This document shows, in pieces, positions 42,835-55,030 of a stretch of DNA of 64,000 nucleotides; positions within the stretch are counted from its first letter, which is position 1; each line of letters opens with the position of its first letter. The notes beneath the pieces are model-generated. The model was not told where the DNA came from. It did not search any database and saw only the letters and a list, made by a program, of their open reading frames with translations. Origin of the DNA: Heterohyrax brucei (lineage: Eukaryota; Chordata; Mammalia; Hyracoidea; Procaviidae); contig CM053140.1 in NCBI GenBank assembly GCA_028571685.1, forward strand, positions 220,987,323-221,051,322. The letters run 5' to 3'. A program made the translations under genes and the position numbers.

Positions 42835-45800
42835 GTTTTGATTTGGATTTCTCTAATCTAATGATTGGGAGCATTTCCTTATATATTTGTTAGCTTCCTA
42901 GGTGTGTTCTTTGTTGAAGTGCCTGTTCATATCCTTCTCCCATTTATTAACTGGGTAATTTGTCTTTTTGTTTTTGAGGTCTTTAAGATTTGATAGATTA
43001 GATGCGAATTGAATTTGTTGTTGCCAAAGACTTTTTTCCTATCTGTAGGATGTCTTTTTATTATTTTTGGTAAAGTATGAGTGAACTCTAGTGTTTGATT
43101 TTGAAGAGTTTCCACTTTCTTGTTTTCTCTTCTGGGCTTTGTGCAGTGTAAGTAATGTTTTGTGTTCTGTTGATACATGCACCAGGTCTCCTAGCATTGC
43201 TCCAATTTTTTCTTCTATAATCTTTACCATTTTGGATTATACATGTAGAACTTATTTCCAATCTGAGTTAGTTTTCATGTATGGCATGAGATGTGGGTCT
43301 TTTTTCATTATTTTTGAAGATGGATATCCAGTTATGTCAACAGCATTTTTTGGAAAGAGTTTCTTTTCTACAATTAACAGACTTTGGGCCTTTGTCAAAT
43401 ATCAGCTGCTCGTGGGTGTGTGATTTTATGTTCTGTTCCATTGGCCTATGTGTCTGTTGTTCCACCAATACCAAGCTGTTTTGACTACCACTTGAGTATA
43501 AAGATCCTAAACCCAGGTAGTGTATCATCTTCCACTTTCTGGTTCTATGGTAATGCTTCCTTATCTGGGGCTTCTTTCATGTCCATATGAAGTTGATGAT
43601 TTTTTTCTCCATCTCCTCAAAAAATGCCATTGGAATTTGGGTGGGGATTGCATTGTATCTATAGATTGTTTTGGGTAGAACAGACATTTTCACAATGTTG
43701 AATATTTCTTTACACGAACAAAGTATATTTCTCTGCCTATGTAGTTCTGTTTTGTTTTTTGTAGCAGTGCCTCACCGTTTTCTTTGTATAGTTCTTTAAG
43801 GTCTCCGGTTAGATTTATTCGTAAGTATTTTATTATCTTAAGGGCAATTGTAAGTGGTATTGATTGAGTGATGTCTTCTTTGATATTCTCATTGTTGGTG
43901 CAGAGGAATCCAACTAATTTATGTATGTTTATCTTGTATTCTGATGCTTTGCTGAAATTTCTATTAGTCCCAGTAGATTTTTTTGTGTATTCTTTAGGGT
44001 TTTCATTATATGCGGTTGTATTACCTGCAGATAGAGATATTTTAACTTCTTCCTTACCAACTGGCGTGCTCTTTAGTTCTTTTTCTAGCCTGATTGCTCT
44101 AGCTATAAGCTCCAGGACAATACTGAAGACAAATAATGATAAAGAGCATCCTTGTTAGGTTCTTGTTCTCAAGGGAAATGTTTTCAGACCCTATTTAGGA
44201 TGATGTTGGCTGTTAGCTTTGTATAAATGCCCTTCACTATGTTGAAGACTTTCTCTCCTATTTTACCGTGAGTTTTTAACTTAAACGGGTGTTGTACTTT
44301 GTTAAATGCCTTTTCTGTATCAATTGATAAAATCATATGGTTTTTGTCTTTTGTTTTCCATACGTGATTGATTATATTGATTGTTTTTCTAGTATTAATC
44401 TATGCCTGTGTATGTTGTATGAATCCCACCTGGTCATGGTGAACTATTTTTTTGATATGTTGCTGAATTCTGTTGTCTAGAACTTTGTTGAGGATTTTTG
44501 TGTCTGATCACGAGGGATATTGACCTGTAACTTTCTTTTTTGGTAATATCTTTACCTTGTTTTGGCATCTGAGCTATGCTAGCTCCATAGTATGAGTTTT
44601 GGAATATTCCATTCTTTTCTGTGCTGTGAAATACCTTTACTAATAGTGGTGTTAATTATTCTCTAAAAGTTTGGTAGAATTCTACAGTGAAGCCATCTGG
44701 GCCAGGGCTTTTTTTAGTTGGGAGTTTTTAAATTAGCTTTTCAATTTCTTGTTCACTTACAGGTTTATTTACTTCGTTTTTTTTTTTTTTTTTTTTTTTT
44801 CCTTTTGGTAAGTCTATGTAGGTAGCATTTATCCATTTACTCCAGGTTTTCAACTTTATTAAGAGTACAATTTTTCGTATTCACTGTTCTGTTGTGATTT
44901 TTAAAATTTCTGTTGTGCCTGTTATGTTATTACCCACATCATTTCTTATTTGACTTATTTGATTCTCCTCTTGCATTTCTTTCTTGAGTTTGGCTAATGA
45001 TTTACAGATTTTGTTGATATTTTTAAAGAATTAGCTTTTGGTTCTGTTAGCTCTCAATCATTTTTCTATTTTCAGTTTTATTTAGGTCTCCTCTAATTTT
45101 AATTACTGGCTTTTTTTCTAGTGCCTGATGCTTCTTTGGCTGCTCTCCTTCTACTTGTTTAAACTGTAGGGTTAGTTCTTTGATTTGGGACTTTTCTTTT
45201 TTTTTTTTGATGTATGCATTTATTTCTATGACTTTATCAGTTAGCACTGCTTTTGCTGTGTCTGAAAAGTTTTGATAGGACATTTTTTCATTCTCATTCG
45301 ATTCTGTGAATTTTTTTAATTCTGTCCTTAATTACTTCTGTAATCCAGTCTTTTTGAGCAAGGTGTTGTTCAGTTCCAAAGTATTTGATTATCATTATTA
45401 TTATCATTATTGCTGTTTTTGTCATTTATTTTTAGTTCTACAATTTTATAGTCAGAAATGGTGCTTTGTAATATTTCACTGCTTTGGAAACTGTTAAGGC
45501 TTGCTTTATGGCCTAATACGTGCTGTATTCTGGAGAATGTTCCACGTGCCTTAGAAAAATAGTAAGTCTAAGTGAAGCCAGGTGGAGTGTTCTGTAAATG
45601 TCTATGAGGTCAGTTGGTGGCATTTAGGTAATTCTGTGACTTTATTGATCTTCTTTCTGAGTGTTCAGTTCTCCACTAAAAGTAGTGATTTGATGTCTCC
45701 TACTATTTCTGTGGCATTGTTTATTTGTCTTTTTGATGCTGTTAGAATTCATGTATTTAGGAGGCCTTTCGCTGAGTGCGTGGATAGATAATATGGATAC

Positions 45801-46180
45801 GTCCTCCAGGTGTATTCACCTTTTAATCATTATACAGTGTCCTTCCTCATCCATTGTGACTTCAAAGTCTTTTTTGTCAGAAATTAATATTACCACTTCT
45901 ATTCTTTTTTGAATGTTGCTTGCTTAGTATATTTTTTCCACCCTTTGTGTTTTAGTTTGTGTGTATTTTTAAGTTTAAGATGTGTATCTTGTAGGCTAAA
46001 TATAGTGGAATCATTTTTTTAAAATTCATTCTGCTACTTTATTAGTGCATTTAATCAATTTAAATTCAGCATCGCTATTGATAGGTATGAGTTTAGTGCT
46101 TTCATTTTGATGTCTTTTTTGTGCATTGTTGACAGTTTCTTTATTTCACTTAATTTTCTGCGCTGACTCATTTTTATTTA
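42835..46180 (-). repeat. Older L1, ORF2 region, minus strand
   Basis: Runs from the ORF2 3' end ('gttttgatttggatttctct') to the ORF2 start, parallel to 14.5-17.8 kb but much more diverged ('tgtttaaactgtagggttag', 'tgccttttctgtatcaattg'). In the minus frame at 45047-45283 the stretch SQIKELTLQFKQVEGEQ matches the ORF2 linker. It has no ORF1 or 3' UTR. T-rich runs at 44779-44800 and 45190-45210. Confidence 0.85.
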
Positions 46181-46219
46181 TGTATTTCAGTTTCATCTTT
46201 TGGGAGGAAGACATTATTT

Positions 46220-46560
46220 CTTCTTTGGAATGAAAAGTTCCAAGGACTATATAAGTCTTCTTTGCCACATGTGGATGCAATGTATCGCAAGTCCATGCAT
46301 AAGAAGAGAAGAAGTAGGCTGAAGTGTCAGAGAGAGAGAGAAACAGAGTGAGAAAGAGGGGGTGGTTAGAGAAAGACTGAGAGAAACAAAGAGTTGAGTG
46401 TCAGAGAAAGACATGACATTGCTAAGTTTCAGAATTCACCTGTGCCTAAAGGCAGCTATGTCCCTGGACTTTTCTAGTTAAAGCTTTTTGTTAAAGTTTA
46501 GTTAGTTGAGTTAGAGTTCTGTCAGTTTAAACCCCAAACAGTTCTGGAGGATATACTAGC
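46220..46560 (+). repeat. Ancient MLT1-like LTR
   Basis: 'cctgtgcctaaaggcagcta', 'tgtccctggacttttctagt' and the following 'gagttagagttctgtcagtt' follow the 3' end of MLT1-class LTRs. A GA-rich stretch is at 46325-46400. Boundaries are approximate. Confidence 0.5.
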
Positions 46561-47529
46561 ATACTGATTTTAATAATTGTTTTCGAACATGGAATTCTAT
46601 AGTGTCTGTTCATAGTTATTTGTCAAGAATGGAAGCTTGCCAACCTGTGTTCACCCTTCCCTCAAGCAAGCTGATTCTATTTGCTTTGAGAGGTCTTCAA
46701 AATAAGGATTTGGAAGACAATCACGAATCAGTTTAAATTAGACTTCTTGGACCAGATTTTAATCTAATGAGGTCATTAACATATCAGGGCTGAGTGATAT
46801 CACCACAGAATAAGGGGTAATTTTTTTCCTTCTCCTTTGAGAATGGGAGTACCTGCTGTGCACAGGCCAATAGCTTGTGAATTTGGGATTTAGGATAGTG
46901 ATGTAACAAATATTAATTTTCAGTCACAACAGGATAAATGTAAGAATAAAGCTTCTTGATATAACTGCTGTCGGTCTCTACTGCTAGTCTGTGAAGCACT
47001 TTACTGAAGGAAGGAAACGGGTATGGACATTCTATATTTATGTTTACCAGTCAGAGGCAGAACCACGCTGAAGAAAACTGCTAATGTTGGCCACTAGTAG
47101 ACCCAGTTTTTACCCCTGATATGACACTAACAAACATTGTAAATGAAGGGATAAACTTGTTTGAATAACACTTTGATAATTCCCCTTGTGACTCTGGGTA
47201 TTCACTGGGATAGCTATAGGGAGTGGACAAGCAGTATTCACTGTCTACACTGTCCTGGCAGCTGGGCTCGACACCGTGCTCCATCCAGCTTGGTTAAATG
47301 GGCTAGGAGCTGTGACCAAAGGCACAGAGGCACTTGGATGAACTCTATCATTTTATTCTTTTATATAAATCCAGCACTGATTTTTCAGATTCTTGAGTGA
47401 GTGAGCGTAACTTTGGTGTATAGATGATGATGTTTTATAAAATGGTCTTTTAGGTTAAAAATAACTGATAGCACTTCTTACACATTTTAACGAGACTGCA
47501 ATAGATTTGCAAGCTACGAGATCATAGTG
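46561..47529. other. Unassigned, possibly LTR-related
   Basis: 'gtaagaataaagcttcttga' then 'ctgctgtcggtctctactgc' near 46940-46995 resembles a polyadenylation/U5 region, suggesting another decayed LTR, but I cannot place it in a family. Nothing else recognised. Confidence 0.35.
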
Positions 47530-47965
47530 TTATGGTGACTTAGTAATGAATGTCTTGTTCAGATTTTCCTTCAGAAGTTTCTGGAAAGAATCTGTCTGAT
47601 TGACCTCTTAGAGTTGCTGGACCATTCCTGCAGATCCATTACAGTTCCCAGCCAATGATTAGGTAAGGAGGGAAAACTAGAACTGAGCCATTTCCTCCTG
47701 ACATAAAATTTCTCTAATGGACAGCTTTGACTGTGAGCTCCTAATCATTTTGACCAAGATTTTCTGAAAATGTTTCTGCTACCTGAGGCAACCATTTCTT
47801 CTCTCCCTTTAGCAGCATCAGTCTTGATTCAATGCCAAGCCAAGTTCAAATCCACCAGGCGCTCCTTGAATACTCTGGGGGTCAGTTCTCTCTTGCTTTA
47901 ATAAATCTCTTATATGTCTGATCGTATCTTGATTTCTGCTTCTAGGAGGACCTAAACTGATACGA
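47530..47965 (+). repeat. ERV-L-type LTR, approximate, with a SINE fragment inside
   Basis: The segment ends 'gcttctaggaggacctaaac' with AATAAA shortly before ('gctttaataaatctcttata'), as in ERV-L/MLT2 LTRs, and is followed by internal ERV-L sequence. A partial AfroSINE lies at 47845-47894. The left edge is a guess. Confidence 0.5.
47845..47894 (+). repeat. AfroSINE fragment, sense
   Basis: 'caaatccaccaggcgctcct' then 'ggggtcagttctctct' is the central part of the SINE. It is preceded by 'atgccaagccaag', the reverse of the ttggc-type tail seen elsewhere. Confidence 0.55.
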
Positions 47966-48268
47966 GCGGTACTGGGAATGCTCCAAGAAAACAAGTGGCC
48001 AGATGGGGTTTTACAACAGGCTCACTCATTACCCAGGTGGTTGGAAGAATCCCATTCTGAGTCAGATGTGGGGAAAGAAATGTTCCAGGCCAACGTGACA
48101 GCTCAATGGCTAAATATTTTACCTATGGTTATCTGAAAAGGGATAATGAGACAGTGAAGGGTGTTAAAGCCACCTGTAGCTGATAAGAAGTCCTTACCTC
48201 ATATAAATTTAGTAGGAGTAGTGAATTCAGGATCTAATAGTTATGGGCACAGAGCTCCAGAGGTTTTT

Positions 48269-48713
48269 TTTTTTTTTTATTTAACATAACTGAGTGAAAA
48301 TGTACATTCACATGTAAATTTACATGCCCCCCTATATGCAGCTTCCGCTGCTCTCCCTGTCCAGTGACTGCACACTATTCCTCTCTGCTCCATACATGTC
48401 TCATCCTCCCAACAGTCTCCTTTCCCCTCCTCTCCATCCACTCCCCTTCCTCCAGCCAGAGGTCAGCAAGATGATATCCTATAGATGTATAGAACAATAA
48501 AGTGCTTCCAACATATGGTTACTCTGCATTGCCAAGTCCAATCCATTCCTGTCCAAAGAGTGGACCTTTGCTATAATTTATGGGGACGGGCAGCATCAGG
48601 GCCGGGGGCCATGCTCTCAGAGGAACCCCAGAACCGCTGGACCATCAATTGAGGTCTTTTAGTGGAGATCTCATGATGCACCTCTTTTTATTCTTGTGTT
48701 GACGGAGAGGCTC
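48269..48713 (-). mobile_element. 5'-truncated L1 3' UTR, minus strand, inside the ERV
   Basis: Starts with T-rich sequence, then 'ctgagtgaaaatgtacattc' and 'gtccagtgactgcacactat' and ends 'tattcttgtgttgacggaga'. It is only the last roughly 440 bp of an L1. Perfect 14-bp duplication ctccagaggttttt (48255-48268, 48714-48727). Confidence 0.92.
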
Positions 48714-50289
48714 CTCCAGAGGTTTTTAAATACTTAGTAAGAGCATATCTGTGTGTAAAGGTCAGGAGTTTGGTGGGAATTCCCAGATTCCTGAAACATA
48801 GGCAGGAGATATCTGGTTAGATATTGCTGAAGATTTTGGCTCCTACTGAGTTGGCCCAACCCTCTGAAGTAAGAATTAACATTTTCCCCGTGTGAGCAGT
48901 TAATGTAGAGGCTGCTCTCCATAAGTCAATAGGAAAGCTTTTCAGGAGCTAACCCCATCTCCTCTTTTGACGTCCAGACGAATATCTACAGTTAGATGTC
49001 AGCATGACCCAGACTGAGACACGTGGAGGCTGGTAAGTGAGGAAAGAGACTACATCCCAAAGGAGATGTAAAAATTAGGCAGCTTATCCTGGGAGGAGAA
49101 CGGGAAATATACTGGAGATTGGGTATTGAGGGCCAGATTTGATCAGTAAGAATTCATTCTCTCGGGGGCCCTCTCTCAGGGTACAGAATTTAACATCTGT
49201 CAAGGATTCAGAAGAAGGCAGACTTGCTGCTACAGTGACTCTGACAAGCCTACAAAAGGTGATGGGAATATGAAATAAAATGCAAAGGCCTGAGTTGCCT
49301 GGGAAGATGCTTGAGATAAGAATAAAGAAACTGAGAGAAACGAGGATGCCAAAATCATTGTATTACGTGAGGGTAGAAGACCCAACAGATGCTTATGTTC
49401 CACAGAAGGCTAACACCATTTATGAAGATCATCAGGATTGAACTGGTGTAAATGGAACTAGCAGCACCGAGAATTTCAGGGGTGGCTCTCCTTAGTGACC
49501 AGAAATAACTGTAAGAAGGGTGGACACCTATCTGGGCTCATTAATGGATGGTAATGGGGCTCCCCAAAGTGGCGAGGCAGCCACAATTACTGTAATGGCT
49601 GGCAAGGTGTCAGGGTAACCTATGAAGAGTTGCAGAAATGGTTAATAGAACACAGACTATGTTGGAACAAAATCAACGGGCAACAAATAAGGTTTATTTT
49701 AACATCTGCAGTGAGAAGAAAGCAAGCATGAAGATGCAAGAGGCTGAAGATTATTACCTCAATAAACCAACTTGCAGATCTGGAAAATATTTACTAAAGA
49801 GGGGGCTGGATCCTTAAGACAAAGGACCCTGAAATTCCACAGCAACTATATAGTTATTCCCCCTATACTTCCTCAGAAGGACATATGGTCGTTTACTCAG
49901 GTGACTGTATTCTGGGGAGAGACAAGTACTCAGATGTTTTGAAGACTATTGGACATAGTATCAGTGTTGACATTAGTGTCCAGGGATCCAAGTTTTCATG
50001 ACGGTCTCTCATCAGGATTCAGACTGTGGTGACTAGGTCATGAATGGAGTCTTGGCTAAAGTCCTGCATACAGATCTACCTAACAATCATCTTTTCAGTC
50101 CCTGACTTTATAACTGGCACCGACATACTTAGCAGTTAGAGTAATACTTACGCTAGCACTCTTAGCCAGTGGGTTAAAACCTATCACTGTGGGAAAAGTC
50201 AAGTAGAAGATACAAAAACCGCTCCCCTCCCCACAAACTGAGATAGTAAATAAAAATCAATATCATATTCATGTTAGTACCGGAAGATG

Positions 50290-51060
50290 GTAGACTTTAG
50301 TGCTACCATTAAAGATTTAAAGGATGCACGAGCAGTGATCACTGTTATATCCTCACTTAATTTGTCAATTGTGTCCCTGAAGAAACTGCATGGATCTTAG
50401 AAAACAACTGTAGACTACCATATGGTCAACCAAGCAGTAGCCCTGATCACAGATTGCATTCCAGATGTGTTATCACCGTACAACGGTTTAATAAAGGCTC
50501 AGTACATTATATATGACCATGGTTTTGGCGAATACTCAGGTGTTCACCTATTTGTCTACTCAGAGTAAGAAATAGCATCAAAACAGTTTGCAAACATGTG
50601 GAATGGACCAAAAAAAAAAATAGCTTTGCCCCAGGACTGTGTTAAATCTCAACTACAGTAAATCTCTTGCTTTCTGTCATAACACAGTCCAAAGAGATTT
50701 AGACTGCATGGCATACCACAGATTCATTACATAAAATATATGAGGCTGTTTGGATAGAAGGAGCAAGAAGTAGTTAGTATATGAGATGAATTGTGAAGAT
50801 GCTTGCATTCTAGAGTGTGAGGGATAAACCATATGAAGATTTAGATTTCAGTGATGTTTGAAAAGGGTCCAGTGGGTGATACTTTGGGATATCCTCTTCA
50901 AAATAAAGGATAGATTACTGCACTTTGCATACTTAACACAAATAGGAAGTACATCACCTGGAGAATCTTTACGTATTTTTGAAGCAACACATTCCGTATC
51001 TAAAAATAGTGTTCTGGTCGATAAATCTCGTGTTATGGGAAACTGCCACACTGGAGTAGG
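50290..51060 (+). pseudogene. ERV-L pol (reverse transcriptase) remnant
   Basis: Translation in pieces shows a TVDY word near 50415, an LPQ word near 50630 and other positions expected in the RT palm of ERV-L, with numerous stops and frameshifts. No coding capacity is left. I describe only what is readable and do not attempt to restore it. Confidence 0.6.
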
Positions 51061-51207
51061 GCCTGGATCAGGAAAGGACTCTGCAGCAGATCCAGGCTGT
51101 AGTGAAAGTGGCCCTACTGCTTGGGTCTATGATCTCACAGTTGCTATGGTATTGAAGATGTCAATGGTAGGAAAAGTTGAGTATGGAGTTTGTGGCAGAC
51201 CCCAGTG

Positions 51208-51398
51208 GGAGCTATAGTCTTTTCAGTCACCTCATATGCATCCAACAGCTAGACAACGAAAAAAGAAGACAGAAAAAAAATGAAGCATTCAAACTGTGGT
51301 GTTGGGAAGAATATTGAATATACTGTAGAACACTAGAAGAATGAACAAAGCAGTCTGAAAAGAAATTCAATTAAAATATTCCTTAGAAGGGAGGATGG
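51208..51398 (+). repeat. RTE LINE 3' part, sense (part 1)
   Basis: 'cagtcacctcatatgcatcc', 'aaactgtggtgttgggaaga' and 'aatgaacaaagcagtctgaa' match 25530-25680 of the reference RTE copy. It is interrupted by LTR copy H. Confidence 0.85.
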
Positions 51399-51915
51399 TA
51401 TCATGGATCAAATTGTGTCCCCCCCAAAATATATGTAGCTGGGCCATGACTCCCAGTATCTTGTGACTGTCCTGCATTTTGTGGTTTTCCTATGCTGCAT
51501 GTTAGAGGATTAGGGTGGGGCTGTAAATCCCTTCATAGGATTACCTCCCTGATCCACTGTAAAGGGAGTTTCACTGGAGTATGGCTTGCCCCACCCTTAA
51601 TCCTTTCATCCTATGAGAGATAAAAGGACAGAGAAGCAGGTAGAGAATTGGGAACCTCACATCATCAAGAAAGCTGCACCAGGAGAAGAGTGTGTCCTTC
51701 AGACCTGAGGTTCCTGTGCCAAGATGCTCCCTGGACAAAGACTGATGCAATACTGGACTTTCCTCCAGAGCCAACAAGGGGGAAAGCCTTCTCCTGGAGT
51801 GGACACCCTGAATGTGGATGTGTAGCCTACCAGACTATGTAAGAATAAACCTTCCTTCGTTAAAGCCATCCATTCTGTGGTATTTCTATTAGAGCAGCCC
51901 TAGCTGACTAAAACA
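51399..51915 (+). mobile_element. Solo MaLR-type LTR (copy H), inserted in RTE
   Basis: Starts 'tatcatggatcaaattgtgt', ends 'ctagctgactaaaaca', with AATAAA in 'gtaagaataaaccttccttc'. The flanks (gatgg / gactg) are not a clean duplication, and about three bases of RTE seem missing at the junction. The RTE continues at 51916 with 'gactgcaagacttcg'. Confidence 0.88.
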
Positions 51916-51951
51916 GACTGCAAGACTTCGAATCACTTACTTTGGATGTCC
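51916..51951 (+). repeat. RTE LINE (part 2)
   Basis: 'gactgcaagacttcgaatca' and 'cttactttggatgtc' continue the RTE before a SINE interrupts it. Confidence 0.75.
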
Positions 51952-52130
51952 AAAAAAAAAAAAAAAAAAAAAAACTCCATTGCTGTCAAATCGTTTCCAA
52001 CTCAAAGTGACCCTATAGGTCAGAGTAGAACTGCCCCATAGAGTTTCCAACGACTGCCTGGTGAATTTGAACTGCAAACCTTTTGTTTAGCAGATGTAGC
52101 ACTTTACCACTACATCCAGTAGAGTTTCCC
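51952..52130 (-). repeat. AfroSINE, antisense, with 23-A run
   Basis: A run of about 23 A is followed by 'ctccattgctgtcaaatcgt', 'cagagtagaactgccccata' and the head 'gtagcactttaccactacat'. The flanking words ggatgtc and ggatatc may be its target duplication. Confidence 0.88.
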
Positions 52131-52345
52131 TTCGGATATCAGGGAAGACAAACACCTAGAGAAGAACATCATGTTTGGTTAAGTGGAAGGTCAGTTAAAG
52201 TGAAGGAGGCCTTCAACGTGACAGACTGAAAAAATGATCAAAACAATGGACTCAAACAGAACAGTGATCATGAAGAGTTGGGCGACTTTTTGTTCTGTTA
52301 TACATATGACTGCTATGGGTCAAAGGTGACTTAATAGTAACTAAC
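52131..52345 (+). repeat. RTE LINE 3' end (part 3)
   Basis: 'gagaagaacatcatgtttgg', 'caatggactcaaacagaaca' and 'tgactgctatgggtcaaagg', ending 'ctaacaataata', match the last 200 bp of the RTE. This RTE copy is split by both an LTR and a SINE. Confidence 0.8.
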
Positions 52346-52364
52346 AATAATAAAAATATTCCAT

Positions 52365-52866
52365 TGTGTGGATATATTAATTTTTGTCTGTTAATCAGTT
52401 AATGAACAACTGTGCTATTTCCCCATTTTGTTGTTACAAGCAATGCTTCTATGAACATTCATATGTTGTATGGACATATGTTTTCATTTTTCTTTGGTAG
52501 ATAGTTGAGAGTGAAGCTGTTGGGCTATATGGTAAATCTATGTTTAACTATTCAAGGAACTGCCAAACTATTTTCTAAAATGGGTGTACTATTTTACTTT
52601 TTTAGCAGTAGTGTATGAGAGCACTGATGTCTCCACATACTCACTAGAGTATGTGGAACTTGTTAGTATCTTATTTTTCAATAACAACAATCCTAGTGGG
52701 TGTAAAGTACTATCTCATTGTAGTTTTCATTTGTTTTCTCTGTTGCCAAACAATATTGAGCATCTTTGTATATGTTTATTTTCTATTTGTTTATCTTTGG
52801 AGAAATACCTATTTAGGTTCTTCACACATTGTTATGGATTTGTGTGTTCTCCTGTAGTGAAATGAC
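52365..52866 (-). repeat. Very old L1 (L1M-type), minus strand, segment 1
   Basis: 'gttgttacaagcaatgcttc', 'ggaactgccaaactattttc' and 'atctcattgtagttttcatt' are the well-known antisense end of L1 ORF2 and start of its 3' region in ancient mammalian L1s. It continues after interruptions at 54560, 57446, 59190 and 60560. Confidence 0.8.
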
Positions 52867-54004
52867 TTCCTTCATGTGGCCTTTTGCCTCACTTTTTTCT
52901 GGATAAACAGCTTGAGAGATATTTTCCTCCTGGGACCTGAGGAGTTACTTTGCTTTAGTTTTTTCCAGAAGCAACTGGGATGGGAAGGAGGGAAGAGCTC
53001 CGATGTTGTTTTCTGCCCAAGAAGGTTTGTTACTTTTGTCTCAGGGTGATTAACGTTTCTTCCTGGATGTGCTGTAAATAACATGATTTGACATTTTTTG
53101 TCTCGCCCTTAGCTGCAGTCTGCCCAGTGATTTGTCTATTTTATGTACCTTGCAGGAACTGGTTGGTTTGCTATGCAAATAGAGGCTTGAAAATGCATCC
53201 AATAGAATTGAATGACTTGCAGGAATCATTTGGTTTGTCACCCTGCTGGGAAGGCTGTGCCTTGAAATCAACAAGGAATTTTCTTATGTAAATAGCCAAC
53301 CCCACAGAGATTCTGAGAGAGAGAAGACAGAAAAAGTAGAGAGAGAAACCAAGGAACTTCTTAAAACAGCTGTAATACGGGCCGAGGGCTTTAGCACTGA
53401 AGATGGGGAGAAGCTCAGAAGACGCCTTGGAGCAGAGCAGGCAGTGAGAGATGTGAAAAGGGACCTGTGGAAGAGGGAGGAGAGCAGTAGCTGATCAGGC
53501 TGCTGGCACTGGCTATGAGCTGGGCCAGTGAGAAGCAGAAAAGTTGATGGTAGGGAGGCTGAAGGCAGAGAGATCTGAATGGCAGAAAGGGGCCTGCCTG
53601 CTGAAAAAAGTGTCGTGGTTGGAAGCCATCCTGCATTGAATAAGGGAAACATTGCTCTTCACCTGAAAGGGAAACTTCCAAATTTCACCTATGTGTTACT
53701 TGAGGCTGTTCCTGTTTCTCCTGTTACTTCCAAGTTGGTGTTGACCCTGAGTTTTAGTCTGTTACTTTCCTGCTAAACCACATAACTGTGAGTACAGTCT
53801 TTGAGTTCTGTGTGACCACTGGGATGAATTCTCAAACTCTCTAGAGAAGTAGAGAGTGTCAACGGGAGAAAAGCTGGTTTCTGAAATGGTGAAACAGTTG
53901 AAAGGTGTTGGTACGTCTGACCTCCACCTCATAGGAACCAGCTTCCTGCTGATACTGTTCCTTATCCCTCAAAAGCTAGACAAGTCCTGAGGCTAGATTT
54001 CATC
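52867..54004. other. Unassigned block, possibly a decayed LTR
   Basis: A purine-rich stretch (53310-53620) with 'gagagagaagacagaaaaag' and overlapping open frames on both strands but no recognisable domain. An octamer-like atgcaaat is at 53174. I cannot assign it to a family. Confidence 0.4.
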
Positions 54005-54560
54005 TGAAGAAAGATATGTTGAAGTTCTAATCCTTATACTTGTGAATGTGACCTTGTTTGGAAATAGATTCCTTGAAAATGTTACTAGTTAAAACAGCAT
54101 GAGGTCATACTGGACTAGACAAACCTGTTGCCATGGGGTAGATTCCAAACATAGCATTCCTATAAGACATAGTAGAACTGCCCCATACTGTTTCTGGGTG
54201 CCTGGGTAGATTGGAACTTCAGATCTTTTGATTAGCAGCTGTGGCTCTTAACCAAGGTTTCCAGTCGGAGTAGGGTGGGTCCTAATCTAATACGAAGTTT
54301 TACTCTTTAAAAAAGAACAGACACAGAGAGATAGACAGATGAAAGATAGCCACATCAAAAATGTCAGCCAAGGAATACTTGAGGCTATCAGAAGCTGGAA
54401 GAGTCAAAAAGGATCTTCCGTTGGAGACTTCAGAGAGAATATGAGCTGGTTATCATATTGATAACTCTAGAACAGAGAGTAAATAAGTTTCTATTATTTA
54501 AAAGCCAACCAGTATGTACTTTTGTTACGGAAGCCTCATGAATCTAATACATCAATTTTT
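54005..54560 (+). repeat. Ancient MLT1-type LTR, split by a SINE
   Basis: 'tatgttgaagttctaatcct', 'gtgaccttgtttggaaatag', then after the SINE 'tagggtgggtcctaatctaa', 'agccaaggaatacttgaggc' and 'tacttttgttacggaagcct' follow MLT1/MaLR LTRs in order. It lies within the old antisense L1. Confidence 0.75.
54119..54263 (-). repeat. AfroSINE, antisense, inside the MLT1 LTR
   Basis: 'acaaacctgttgccatgggg', 'gacatagtagaactgcccca' and 'tagcagctgtggctcttaac' are SINE tail, body and head. Confidence 0.85.
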
Positions 54561-55030
54561 AAATTGAACTATTTGCCACTTTGTTAATAAGTTACAAGAG
54601 ATTTTACATAATGTAAGTATGAATCTCTTATTAGATTTATGATCTACAAGCATCTCTCATTTTGTGTATTGTCTTTTTACTTTCTTGTTAGTGTTCTTTG
54701 AAGCACAATGTTTTAATTTTGATAAAACTTAGTTTATTTTTCTTTTGTTACTCAAGTTTTTGGTGCCACATCTAAAAATCAATACTCAACCTAAGGTTAT
54801 AATAATGTACCTCTGTGTTTTCTTCTATCAGTTTATAGTTTTAGATCTTACATTTAAGTCTTTGATTCATTCTGAGTTCATATGGTGCTACATAAGTGCC
54901 CAAGTTCATTCTTTTACATGTGGATATATGGTTGTCCCAGCACAATTTACTGAAAAGATCATTCGTTCCTCTGGCATTCTTATAAAAAAATCAGTCTACC
55001 AAAGATAAATGGATTTAATTAAAAATTTAT
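54561..55030 (-). repeat. Very old L1 (L1M-type), minus strand, segment 2
   Basis: 'attagatttatgatctacaa', 'cagtttatagttttagatct', 'gatatatggttgtcccagca' and 'gaaaagatcattcgttcctc' are the antisense ORF2 region upstream of segment 1. Confidence 0.8.

Larger units (their letters stand above)
47966..51207 (+). mobile_element. ERV-L provirus remnant, internal region, heavily decayed
   Basis: After the LTR-like end, the sequence 'gatacgagcggtactgggaa' lies where an ERV-L primer site would be. A reverse-transcriptase segment is readable around 50380-50500 (a TVDY word and downstream residues typical of ERV-L pol) and around 50630-50750, with stops in every frame. The gag-like portion is at 48.7-50.2 kb. 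An L1 3' fragment was inserted at 48264-48713. No intact viral gene remains. The assignment to ERV-L rests on the pol words and the LTR end. Confidence 0.65.

Noticed and set aside
53284..53681. Overlapping antisense frames of 122 and 88 codons
   Set aside because: They come from purine-rich sequence with low stop density. Neither has a recognisable motif and they overlap in different frames.
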